Part shown: positions 42,813 to 52,839 of the stretch, piece after piece
How the letters are laid out: each line of letters opens with the position of its first letter
Position numbering within the stretch: the first letter of the stretch is position 1
Source of the DNA: Pyrenophora tritici-repentis
Lineage: Eukaryota > Ascomycota > Dothideomycetes > Pleosporales > Pleosporaceae
DNA length: 64,000 nucleotides
Assembly: GCF_003171515.1 (NCBI RefSeq)
Contig: NC_089399.1
Coordinates: 1,054,001-1,118,000 of the forward strand
Direction: 5' to 3'
Translations under genes and position numbers: made by a program
The notes under the pieces: model-generated
The model's input: only the letters and a program-made list of their open reading frames with translations
Told to the model about the DNA's origin: nothing
The model's database searches: none

Positions 42813-45800
42813 CTATTTCGCTGCTGCTTTGCCTTTGCGTGTCTTTTTCGGCTTCTTTTTAGTAGGCTCAGAATACAAGTCCTCGCTTGAGTCGTCCATC
42901 GACTGGGCGTCTTCTTGTTCTGCCAGTGACGAAGCTTTACTTGCAGCCTTCCTCTTCTTTCGTGCAGGAGCGGAATTCTCCTCATCCACCTGTGCCACCT
43001 GTTCCTCTCCTCCACTATTACCCCTGGCACCATCCCTCCCCGCCAACTTACTCAATGCGGCACCCAGTCTTTTTCCTGCAGCCCCTGTCCCCTTCTTCTT
43101 ACCACTTGGTCCGCTCCCCGCAGCATTACCACGCACTCTAGGTGCAAACGCGCCTGCACCAACAGCACCATCAAAGAAGCGCGTTATGTTCGCCTGCGTA
43201 CCTTCCTTCTCTCTGCGGTTCATATCACGAATGACAGGCACAAGCACCTCATCGGTCCTCTCCCATGACCAGCCAATCTGCGAGCTCAAAAACGTCCTTA
43301 GCGCAGCGAGATCTGGCACACCCCATTGAAACGGCTCAGGGTCGGAATCGACTTCAGGATGCAGGTATGCGTCAGTGACGCGTGGATCCGGGAAGTTCGG
43401 CGGAAGAAAAAGCTTAGTTCCTTGGTTCTTTCGGAACTTCTTGCGAAAGGGGTTCTTCGCATCTTCATCCTTTTTGATCTGGCCGCTTTGTACGCCATCC
43501 CACCATGTTCTGAATGCCTCTAGAGTCTGGAACTCGGAGAGGATTTCTAGTGCAGTAACTGGTCCGATACCAGGAATACCTGTTGTGTAATCCGAACCGA
43601 GGAGCTGCGCAATATCAATCATTTTCTCGCGTGTCAGATTGAATTCGGAGGTAAGGTCTTGTGCAAGGTAGCATTCGACGAATTTAGCCGCGTTGAACAT
43701 GTTCTTGTATACACGTGTACCGCCGAAGAGGAACGTATCTGAATCATCTGTCACGATACCATCGACCAGCCCGAGGTTGACCAGCTCGGCGCATTGCGCT
43801 TCTGCTTCCATGGGCGCGGTGATGTATGGTAGTCCGAACAAAGTAAGCAGTTGCTGGCATTCGGCTATCATGGTTTGCGTAACTTCATCCGCGTCTCGGC
43901 GATCCTTTTTCTGCTGCGCGCGCAATTGCTTGAGTTCTTCATCAAAATCTACGCGTGTAGCTGTGTTATTGGTGAGTTCTTGGGCAAAGCGCGCGTGCTC
44001 CTCTGCTTCTTTGGCGAGAGAGGCAAAGAGCTCTTCATCCTCGGGGTCAGAGTATTGATCAGATTCATGATCATCTAGAACATCCAGAGGCGCACTGTCG
44101 TCTGCTACACCGCTATAGGGTACTGTAGGTTTTGTGAGGTCGTCCGGTCCTTGCAGGGGTGACAGCTCTCTCGGAGGTCTATGTTGCTTCTCTTGACGGA
44201 TTGGCACATCTTCGAATACCGGCGAAGGCGACCTTGATGGCGAAACGGCAGGTTCGGGTACAGAAGTTGGCTCAATTTGCATTGGTACGTCTTCGAAATC
44301 TTCCGATGGGGATCTCGAAGGCTCCCGCACAGGTGGCTCTCCTTCTCCACCCGCTGCCTTCTGCGCTTGTCTCTCCTCTTCAGGCTCACTTTCGGACCAA
44401 TCTACTGGCTCATCATCTGAATCGTCTGCGAAGGGAGTCTTCTTTTTCAACGCAGGATCTTGACGAGGTGGTGACCGTTGTTGTGGAGAAAGTGGCTTGG
44501 GAGGTTCCGCTCTAACTTTGTCTGCTAGATCGCCCATCCTGAGCCTAGAATCCTCGATTATCACATCTTCCATCTGAGCATCGGCCTCCCCGTCAGAGTC
44601 GATTGCGATCACCTCCTGTTGGCTTTGACTGGCAGGTGCATCGAGATCGATGATCTCCTTCTCTTCCTGCTTCCGCAGGCTTGGCAATTGCTGGAACTGG
44701 AACCGAGTCTTTTCTTCTTGACGAGCTTCTTCCCACTGATGTTTCTCTTCCTGCCGTTGAGCATTGACGTCCTCTGCTATATCTCGTTGGCCATTGAACC
44801 AAGGTGGAAGTGGTGCCGCAGCCTTCTTCTCGTGTCCGTAATCCTTCTCAAAGCCACCTGCATTGTCCTCTTCAAGCTTGTCCATCTTCTTCTTACCAAG
44901 AAGAGAGTTGCCCAGATTGAGTCTCTCAAATGGCAGCGGTCCATCAAAACCTGCAGCATTCGTTGACTTATTTGCAGGCTTTACAGCAGGTGCTTGAGCA
45001 TGCAGCTTAGGTGACATCAGCTTTGGCTTAACAGGTCGCTTTGACTGGCGAGATTCTGCCAGCGCAGCCTGCAGATTCATGTCGTCTTCGCTATCGCTGT
45101 CTTCAAAGGGCCCTTTTGGGGCAAGTTTACTGCTGCGCTGATTGGCAAGCCTGGCAATGGCCATCCCCGAGCCTTTTGTACCAGCGAACGGGTTGGCTTC
45201 AGCAGCGCGCTTCTGTTGAAAGACTTCACGTACTGGATCATCTTCTTCCTCCGATTTTCGCTCCGTCTCTTGCTGGTCCACATGCATCGACAAGGCAATG
45301 GCTTCCTGTAATTGTTCGTTCTCAACATCATCCCCTGCCTCATTCTCTAGATTATTAACGCCATCCATTGGTACATTCTCCCAATCCTCATCTTCTTCGT
45401 TCTCATCAGCAAGGAACAAAGAGTCGGGATCTTGGCTGACTGGAGTAGCCTGCTGAGGCCTGGACTGCAGGAGTTTCTCTTTTCTAGACTTGTAAAGTTG
45501 CCGGCGTCGTGTTGCTAGCTCGTTTGCAATGAACTCGCGACCTTCTTTCTCTTGGGCACTTAGGCCTGCCTTGGGCTTTGGCAGTCGATTCAAGCCTTCA
45601 ATAGGAACATCTTCAAATTCTTCGTCATCTTCCCATTCGTCCTCTTCAGCAGGGCGCTCTGGTAGTTCCACGTCAATTGGCTTATGTGCTTTGCCTTCTT
45701 CCTTGTTCAAAACCACGCCTAGCGCCCAACCACCTTCGACTCCGTCATTCTTCACAAGCACATATTCCCTATCTCTCTCACCAGCAACGCGGCTGAAACC

Positions 45801-46685
45801 ACCCGCGCCAAATGCATCGTCGTTCATGCCATTGAGGTTCATCAATCGTTGCGTAAGGTCGTTACGTTCGCGCACGCGCTCTATCTGGAATTTGGAGAAG
45901 GCCATTCTGTCAGGGAACATGGCGTCGAGCTGTTCTTTTGAGTGGCCCATTCTGAGTCGACTTCGTAGCCTAGCTGCATTCAAGATGTTGTATCGATCAG
46001 CGGGAGGCAAACTTTGGAAGAAATGCCCATCAAAATCAATCTTGGAGAAGTCGTAGACATTAATATCCTCGCCTCTATCAAACTGTCGTGCGTAATCCTC
46101 GAGCTCTTCCAGTGACATAACCCTCGGGTCATTTGCAGCACCCATCTCCGACATGGACTTGCCCAAGTCCGGCAGGTGGTACTGGTCTTTCTTCTTGAAT
46201 GCGCGGTTTTGGGTACGCTCCTGCGGTGTTTGCAGTAGCTCTTCCGCGTACACCAAGTTGTCAGGTATCTCCTCTTCTGGCTCCTCGCGCGGATGCTTCG
46301 CAGCTTCTTTCCTCCTCCTTTCCTCCTCCTCAGCAGCCCTCTGCATTTGTATTGCCAATAACTTGCCAGCTGTTCTAACTGCATCTTCCCGTCTACCCTC
46401 GCGGCGCGACTTGCGGTTGCTAATAGTCTGTCGCTTCAGCGCCGGGGCGCCACCGTCGAACACGAACACCGGCTTGATGCCGATGAATAGGAGCTTGCAT
46501 ACTCGACGAAAGAAACCGACAATATGGCTGTTCCGCAGCGCGTTTCCTTCCTTGTCGCGCACCGCTTTGAGGAATTGGTAAATCCATATAGAGGCATCGA
46601 CGGCGAGCCGCTTCTTGTTCAGTGTCTCAATTTTGATCGGCCTTGCGCAGGGCTGTAGGACTGTCCAGAGGTTGGTAACGCCCAT
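42813..46685 (-). CDS. rad2: XPG-family DNA repair endonuclease Rad2
   Basis: Rad2/XPG makes the 3' incision in nucleotide excision repair in the nucleus. One intronless frame encodes 1290 aa. The N-nuclease domain opens with MGVTNLWTVLQPCARP and includes LAVDASIWIYQFLKAVRD and PVFVFDGGAPALKRQT with metal-binding Asp. A long acidic spacer follows, typical of this branch rather than FEN1; it contains two ubiquitin-interacting-motif-like helices (LQEAIALSMH and MNLQAALAES). The I-nuclease domain near residue 955 has APMEAEAQCAELVNLGLVDG and TDDSDTFLFGG. The helix-two-turn-helix is GSDYTTGIPGIGPVTALEIL. The C-terminus is Lys-rich with nuclear-localisation character. Both catalytic halves look intact. 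Confidence 0.95.
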   Translation of the reverse strand: MGVTNLWTVLQPCARPIKIETLNKKRLAVDASIWIYQFLKAVRDKEGNALRNSHIVGFFRRVCKLLFIGIKPVFVFDGGAPALKRQTISNRKSRREGRREDAVRTAGKLLAIQMQRAAEEEERRRKEAAKHPREEPEEEIPDNLVYAEELLQTPQERTQNRAFKKKDQYHLPDLGKSMSEMGAANDPRVMSLEELEDYARQFDRGEDINVYDFSKIDFDGHFFQSLPPADRYNILNAARLRSRLRMGHSKEQLDAMFPDRMAFSKFQIERVRERNDLTQRLMNLNGMNDDAFGAGGFSRVAGERDREYVLVKNDGVEGGWALGVVLNKEEGKAHKPIDVELPERPAEEDEWEDDEEFEDVPIEGLNRLPKPKAGLSAQEKEGREFIANELATRRRQLYKSRKEKLLQSRPQQATPVSQDPDSLFLADENEEDEDWENVPMDGVNNLENEAGDDVENEQLQEAIALSMHVDQQETERKSEEEDDPVREVFQQKRAAEANPFAGTKGSGMAIARLANQRSSKLAPKGPFEDSDSEDDMNLQAALAESRQSKRPVKPKLMSPKLHAQAPAVKPANKSTNAAGFDGPLPFERLNLGNSLLGKKKMDKLEEDNAGGFEKDYGHEKKAAAPLPPWFNGQRDIAEDVNAQRQEEKHQWEEARQEEKTRFQFQQLPSLRKQEEKEIIDLDAPASQSQQEVIAIDSDGEADAQMEDVIIEDSRLRMGDLADKVRAEPPKPLSPQQRSPPRQDPALKKKTPFADDSDDEPVDWSESEPEEERQAQKAAGGEGEPPVREPSRSPSEDFEDVPMQIEPTSVPEPAVSPSRSPSPVFEDVPIRQEKQHRPPRELSPLQGPDDLTKPTVPYSGVADDSAPLDVLDDHESDQYSDPEDEELFASLAKEAEEHARFAQELTNNTATRVDFDEELKQLRAQQKKDRRDADEVTQTMIAECQQLLTLFGLPYITAPMEAEAQCAELVNLGLVDGIVTDDSDTFLFGGTRVYKNMFNAAKFVECYLAQDLTSEFNLTREKMIDIAQLLGSDYTTGIPGIGPVTALEILSEFQTLEAFRTWWDGVQSGQIKKDEDAKNPFRKKFRKNQGTKLFLPPNFPDPRVTDAYLHPEVDSDPEPFQWGVPDLAALRTFLSSQIGWSWERTDEVLVPVIRDMNRREKEGTQANITRFFDGAVGAGAFAPRVRGNAAGSGPSGKKKGTGAAGKRLGAALSKLAGRDGARGNSGGEEQVAQVDEENSAPARKKRKAASKASSLAEQEDAQSMDDSSEDLYSEPTKKKPKKTRKGKAAAK

Positions 46686-46890
46686 GACGGTCTTCTACGG
46701 ATGTTTTCCATCGGTTTCAGCGGGTGAGAGTCTAATAGTCGTCACTTAGGTGACTTCTGCCTGGTGAAGGTTGCCTTGTGATCGCGCGTTCAAAGCGCGT
46801 TTTCGATGACGACATGCCAAGCCGCAGCACATCAGCCGCGGTCACGCCAGAAGAACACAGCAGCCGTTCAAGTATCCGAAAGAGTTGTTG

Positions 46891-47173
46891 AAAACACTGT
46901 ATGGAGACTTCACTATGCTAAATATACAACACTACTAAGGCAAAAATCATCTAGCTAGACGAATACAGGAGCCCTTCTATATCTAAAATAGTAGTACAAA
47001 CGCTGGTTGAAGACTTTAATCAGCCAAGTATACAGCCCTACTAAGGTAATGAATCTTTAGCCAGACAACTACAGGGGCGCTTCTAGTATTCAGAGGAGTA
47101 GTACAAAACGCTGTTTGGGGACTTTAATGAGCCAACTATGCAATTATACCAAAGGCAATAATTATCTAGCTAG
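46891..47173 (+). repeat. Degenerate tandem repeat, unit about 107 bp
   Basis: Two full units (46891-46997, 46998-47104) and one partial unit (47105-47173) share the order AAACRCTG, GACTT, a CTACTAAGG-like block, CAATCATCTAGC-like and CAGG-GCnCTTCTA blocks, ending AGTAGTAC. They are aligned by eye and the units are clearly diverged. The tract is AT-rich. Confidence 0.8.
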
Positions 47174-47225
47174 CATCAAAGCATCTTATGTTGAACTTTT
47201 TCCAATTATAATTTCTATCCAATCT

Positions 47226-47265
47226 AATCAGGTGTAGGTGAAGGTAATCAGGTGTAGGTGAAGGT
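47226..47265 (+). repeat. Perfect 20-bp direct duplication
   Basis: Two exact adjacent copies (47226-47245, 47246-47265) of a 20-mer beginning AATCAGGTG lie directly next to the lipase stop codon. Confidence 0.95.
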
Positions 47266-47268
47266 AAT

Positions 47269-49924
47269 CTATAGTGCTGGTCCCTCAAGCCCAAGGCCAA
47301 CTCCGACATTCTGTACTTCATCTTTCTCCTCCTCATCGTCGCCAAAATCCCCTGCATCCGCATCGCCAAGCATACCATCTTCATGCTGCTGCTTACGTCT
47401 AGAGGTGCCCCGAGTGTCTTCAGCAGCAGAATCCGAGTCATCAAAAACCCTGCTTGGTTTTCTCTCAGTAGCAAAGCCGCTCCTATCGCCAGAAGATTCA
47501 AACATCGAGTTGGGACGATCATGGCTGAATGGCGAAACGCGTGAACGGCTCCCAAAAGCTGTGGCGTCTGCCGTAGTTGGCGGTGACATGGCAGACCACC
47601 AGCCACTAAGGCGTTTCGACAACGAAGGGCTGTCAGGAACATCAAGTTGCTTCTCCGACTGTGCCACTATGTCCGTAGGTGCTGCTTTCTTATTGCGAGA
47701 GGAGAATCCGAAGCCTAGAGGAAGGTTCACTGGTGAGCTAGGCCGCGATGGACCTGCGGTGGACGAGGATTCAGAGGCGGACATGGGGTATGGAACACCA
47801 CTTTCGGGGCCGTCGCTCTTCGTACGTTTGAGCAAGCTGCGGAGATCCTCCTCACTAAGGACGTTGACCATTTCGTCATCGCGTGTACCACGAGGTTTGT
47901 ATTTTCGTCTCCCTTCCATGATAACGTTTTCCAACTTGGCGCGGTTGGCAATAAACTTCAACTTAGGAAATGCGGATTGTTGGCCAACATTTAACATTCT
48001 AGCAAGGCGCTGGGGCGTTGGGTCAGATAGTATGAAAAGGAAGTCGGATGGTATGGACTTGGGCCAGATGGTGATGGTTCCGCTGAATCGTTGTAACCAG
48101 AGTTCACTCCAATCCTGGCCTAGTGGCCGTGGTAATAGTTCCAGGTGGCGAAGGACCTTGAGCCATTTGTATAGATCGAGTTTGAGATACTGCTCTGTGG
48201 CCGAACCAAGGAAACCACCTCTCCAGCCGCGACCACGCCTGTGGGTGACGGGCCGCCCGACTGATCCACGAGAAGAGAAGAAGAATATATTGATATGTGG
48301 GTTGACCTGGCTTACGATCGAGAAGCGGACATTGAAATGGAGATTGAGAGCCTTCAAAGGTATGTCGGTCCTGTTGGGTGTAAAGTCAGTGTTTGTTGAC
48401 CAATGGAACTAGACTCTTGAATGGGCGTTTGATTGACAAGAGCAAGTCATTCGGAAGAGCTTTCCGGCTGACGTACCTGAGACTACCATCCTTCCATTTA
48501 TGGCCAAAGGAATAGGGGGACAGAGTCCCGTCCCAATTCTTCTTCATTAGCACGACTGGGTTGAGGATACCAGGGACGGCAGCTGACGCCAGAACAGCGG
48601 ACCAGATAACACAATCTGGCGCTGTGATGTAATTCGCTAGGATAGTTGGCGAGTGAGGGTCCGAGGGAACGCAGGAAACATTGAGAATACGTCCTGTTCG
48701 TTGGTATGCTTCCTTGAAAGTCATACTACCACGCGTCATCCAGGCACATCTCTTTGCCCAGTCGACACTATCGAATCTGGCTCCGGTCTTCCACCACCTC
48801 TTTGACCATGTGAGAATGCCTTCGTGGCAAGCTGTGATGCGATGAGCTAGAGCGGGTACGAGGAGCTTCTTAAGCTCATCGTCGGTCCTTGTACATAGGA
48901 GCGCAGCAACAAGGGCACCGCCTGATGTGCCGGTAATGACTTCTGGTAAGAGATCAGCATCCATGAGGGCCTTGGCGACACCAAAATGGTAGTATGCAAA
49001 TGTGGCTCCTCCAGAAAGACAGAGGGCTGTTCGCCCAAAGTTGCTACCCATGTGTTTGAATAGCGCGCGCTTGTTTTCCGCATCGAGTTGCGTCGTTGTC
49101 AGGAGGAATTTGAGGGAGGCCTCAGCTTCGTCGACGAATTGTTGGACAAGATCCTTTGTTCCGTAGTATGTCTCACTGTACAATCGTGGATTCTCAAACC
49201 CGACCCAGTTGTTCTTCATGCACGCCTCCAACAGCGCACGGAGATCCTCAATGGCTGTGTGCTGTCCGGCGCTGGTCTTTTGTTCCGAGGCGTTGTTTTC
49301 TTCCGCCTCGGCCTTTTGTCTTAGTTTGCCCATCTGTTGATACACTTTTGCGACGGTTTTGCTGTCATAGTAGGCATACTCGGGCTTTGTCTTCCACGAA
49401 TCATTGCCCAAATATGTGTCCAGCTCCTTTGCGCCTTTTATCCATTCTTCGTATGAAGTCGCATCTTGTAGTCGTTGACGTAGTCGCTCGCGGGTACCTC
49501 GCCATGTAATCCAGTGCTCATAGAGGTAAATATACAGTCGCGTGAAGACGTAGGCTATGCTTAAGAAGAGTAGCCATCCAAGTACGACTAGCAGCAGAGG
49601 CCACTTGACAAGCACATATGAAAAGCCTTCGCGCGTCTCGTCCTTGCCCCGCCGTGGCGGCGCCTTGCTCTTCTTGCGCCGCTTGACTCGCTGGTGGACG
49701 GGTCGCCAATCATTTTGCGCCGTGATGAAAGTTCGCTCGGGTGGCGGAGAGGTGAGGTCTTCGGCCGATGGCGATGCATTCTCGGGCGCAGCTAAAGCCC
49801 GCGCGAATTCGACAAAATGGTCTTCCTCAACGAAGTCGTTGGCATAGTCAGGGAGTAGGGTGAAGTCGAAGCCCGCGGCGGAATACGGCTCGGGGCCATC
49901 CGTCTTTTTGTCTACATCAGCCAT
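47269..49924 (-). CDS. Patatin-type triacylglycerol lipase, Tgl3/4/5 family
   Basis: These lipases hydrolyse triacylglycerol on lipid droplets. Two exons, 48477-49924 and 47269-48370, give 849 aa. Residues 103-137 are hydrophobic (KWPLLLVVLGWLLFLSIAYV). The DUF3336 region follows from about 155 (SYEEWIKGAKELDTYLGNDS), then the patatin domain from about 295. It holds the oxyanion segment LCLSGGATFAYYHFGVAKAL, nucleophile Ser334 in GTSGG, and catalytic Asp478 in WKDGSLR, just before the splice junction. The domain continues with IPLKALNLHFNVRFSIVSQV. The C-terminal 200 residues are Ser/Asp-rich and look disordered. The family's essential dyad is intact. Whether it matches Tgl4 or Tgl5 cannot be told by eye. 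Confidence 0.93.
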
Positions 49925-50228
49925 GAGGTATAATAATATTGGGTGCGGGTTGCATTGTCGACAAGATGAGATGCGAGGGCTCAGGTGAGGTCAAATGGGC
50001 GCGCTGAGCGTGACATGACATGTGAGGAACACTCGAAGCCTGGACTCCATCGCGTACGTCACAGCCAGGGCCGGCCTCGGAACCCTTCCGCCGATTGTGC
50101 AACAATCACACACTTGTGCGCTCAGCCACTACACCTTGCAATAGCGCGTCCCAAGGTATTATTCTTATTACAGTACCTATATATGTAATGCGCTGACTTT
50201 TATACTTCAGCTTCCTAAGACACGGGGT
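49925..50228. other. Divergent promoter region between the lipase gene and qri7
   Basis: The 304 bp separate divergent starts and should contain both promoters. No other feature is seen. Confidence 0.6.
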
Positions 50229-51898
50229 ATGCGGCCTCGATACAGCCACCTCCAAAGCATCCTTCGTCCGCGACAGTTTCATCCACTGCAATGGAGGCCC
50301 CGGCGTTGCTTGATGACGCTTGCTATCGAGACTTCTTGCGATGATACCTCTGTAGCCGTAGTCAAGAAAGGGTGCAAGAATGACCGCACGACTGCACAAA
50401 TACTCTTCCACAAAAAAGTGACATCAAACAACTCTGAATACCAGGGTGTACATCCAATAGTGTCGCTCCAGTCTCATCAGGAGAGCCTTGCAACACTTGT
50501 CGGTGAAGCAATCCGTTGCCTGCCAATGCAGGATGGAGAGCTTCCCTCCGAGGACGACAGAACTGGGCCGATTCCAGTAGACATCACCACGAGGACACTA
50601 CCCGACTTTGTTTCCGTCACTCGTGGGCCGGGCATGCGCAGTAATCTGTTCACTGGTCTTGACACCGCCAAGGGACTCGCTGTAGCATGGCAGGTACTAC
50701 ATTCCAGAGACTGATTGAACCCGAGCTGACATGTCTTGCCAGAAACCACTGGTCGGAGTTCATCACATGCAAGCACATGCACTCACCTCACGGCTCGTGA
50801 GCGCCCTTGATGCTTACAAAGAGCTGAATGAGCCCGAAGCTGAATGCTTGCCAAACGGAACAATTGGTCGGAACCCCACCCAGGCCCATGTTTCTCCCGA
50901 CTTTCCCTTTTTGTCTGTTCTTGCTTCTGGCGGTCATACCTTGCTCATACACTCAGCCTCTTTGACAGATCATCGTGTACTGGGGAGTACAAATGATATC
51001 GCCATTGGAGAATGTCTGGACAAGATTGCACGTGTTGTACTACCTCCAGAAGTACTACAGGCAACGAAGAGCACTATGTACGGAGCACTTCTCGAAGATT
51101 TTGCATTCCCAGTTTCGTTACGAGAAGAGCCTGCATCTCATGATACACCTACTCTGTCCTCGGATCTCCCCGTTTGTTCAGCTGATAAGTACAAGAACAC
51201 TTTCCAACATCAGTACAGCTGGTACGAAGTCCCATTAAATAATGAGGATTCAATGATCAGAAATGTAACCGCATGGGGCTGGGCACTTAACCGACCTTTA
51301 ACCAAATCGGGTGGGGGGATCAAGATCAACAGCCTGGAGATGAGCTTTTCTGGCATCACTACTATGATCGAACGCATCGTTCGGTACGGTATGGACCCGA
51401 TAACGCGAAAGCTGAACAAGAAGGAGCGAGCAGCTACCGAAGTAAGCTTAGAAGAACGGAGAGATCTGGCGCGTGAAACAATGCGTGCCGCTTTCGAACA
51501 TGTTGCTTCCCGTGTCGTTCTGGGCCTGCAATCTCAACAGGAACTTCTGGAGGCTAATCCCGCAGTTGTCATGGCTGGCGGTGTCGCCGCGAACTCCTTC
51601 TTTCGTCACATGTAAGGTCTTCTCATAACAACCTGACTGCATTCAGGCTCAAGTATCTACTAGCTTGAGATTATTGTGAGGCTGACCTATTTTTAGACTT
51701 GCGAGTAATCTTTGCACGCATGGGTGCTCTCATGTTGAACTCTATTTTCCTCCACCCAAGTTTTGCACAGATAACGCCGCCATGATTGCATGGACTGGTC
51801 TTGAAATGTTTGAAGCGGGATATATCGACCCACTCAGCATTCGTGCAATCCGTAAATGGCCACTTGACGACCTTTTACACCCTCCATCAGACGGATGA
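50229..51898 (+). CDS. qri7: Mitochondrial tRNA t6A-modification protein Qri7 (TsaD/Kae1 family)
   Basis: Qri7 completes N6-threonylcarbamoyladenosine formation on ANN-decoding mitochondrial tRNAs. Three exons, 50229-50693, 50743-51611 and 51697-51898, give 511 aa. The N-terminal 27 residues (MRPRYSHLQSILRPRQFHPL) are basic without acidic residues, a matrix presequence, which separates it from cytosolic Kae1. The catalytic domain opens LAIETSCDDTSVAVV. The metal-binding motif is HHMQAHALTSRL; nucleotide-binding segments are FPFLSVLASGGHTLL and AVVMAGGVAANSFFR, and FCTDNAAMIAWTGLEMF closes the site. It is somewhat longer than bacterial TsaD because of an insert around LLEDFAFPVSLREEP. Confidence 0.94.
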
Positions 51899-52839
51899 AC
51901 TTCAGACACCAGATACCACCCGAATGGCTAGTAGTAGGATCCATCGCCTCGCAACTCTCCTTAGTTACTGAGATACTAATTGGTGGGTACTATCTCACCT
52001 GCTAGCTTAAAAACCATTGCGTGGTTGATTAAGCTCATGACGTTTCGACGGGTTGGCTGGCAGAGACACTATCAGTGCAGTATACACGGGACGGCCGGTC
52101 CTCCCACTCACCAAAGATGGCCAACCTATAGCATTTGTAGACGGAATACATGTAGAGGAATACATCTCCGCTTTTCCGAATGGATACAGCTTGGTCTCGT
52201 CTTGGCCTGCTCCTAATAGACGAGTTGCTGCCAAGAGAATTCGTCTCTTATCCGAGTTTTCATGCTATCGAAGCAGCCTTGGCGATGTGTTGAGCAATCC
52301 ATCGTTGGTCAGCTCAAATCAGGGTCCAGGGCCATATCGTGGCATACCCTGCGTTCTCGGTTGTCCCTTGCCCGGTCACGACCACTTCAAATAACCAGCA
52401 ATTAGCCAAACAAGATGCACTTTAATTCTGCCGAGTTTCCCCACGTTTCGCCAAATCAGTATATATAAAGCATGATATATCTCTAAATTTGGTATTCTCC
52501 CAGGCTGATGGCACACGTGTACCCGGCGGCTGTCCGTGTATATTGCACTTGCAAGATCGAATGCATGACCTAGAGCCGGGTGCTATCACCATCACAGCTG
52601 GCTAATGCGGTATCTTGAGTTTATCTCATGTTCAACCAATGTTACTAAAGGGTCTGTGGTATCTGGGCTCGTATCTTTCATTTGTGTGCAGTAAGGTTGC
52701 ATATACGCACGGGTCGACAGAGAATGGGGTAACAGAAAAAGTACTATAACTCTCTCGCGCTGTCGCGATGAATTCAACAACGTTCAGGGACGCGATCAGA
52801 ATCTAGCCATCAATTTTCTGTCGGACACTGCTTATCAAT
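51899..52839. other. Intergenic region with an unconfirmed open stretch
   Basis: This 941-bp gap holds a 113-codon open plus-strand stretch at 52053-52394 containing TGRPVLPLTKDGQPIAF. It begins with TTG, has a TGA just upstream in frame, and lacks an evident first exon. It might be a gene remnant. The remainder should hold the promoter of the secreted protein gene. Confidence 0.45.

Larger units (their letters stand above)
46686..47268. other. Intergenic region with tandem repeats, upstream of rad2
   Basis: The part next to rad2 (46686-46890) is GC-rich and promoter-like. The rest is AT-rich and made of degenerate tandem repeats (listed separately), ending at the lipase stop. Confidence 0.7.

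Noticed and set aside
47258..48412. 384-codon plus-strand open frame antisense to the lipase gene
   Set aside because: The minus strand encodes an established patatin-type C-terminus in frame with its first exon. The antisense product is Ser/Arg-rich and unrecognisable.
50080..50165. Second tRNA-like string on the minus strand (GTGGCTGAGCGC, GGGTTCC)
   Set aside because: No consistent cloverleaf: the anticodon stem needs wobble pairs and leaves no T at position 33, and the T arm does not pair.
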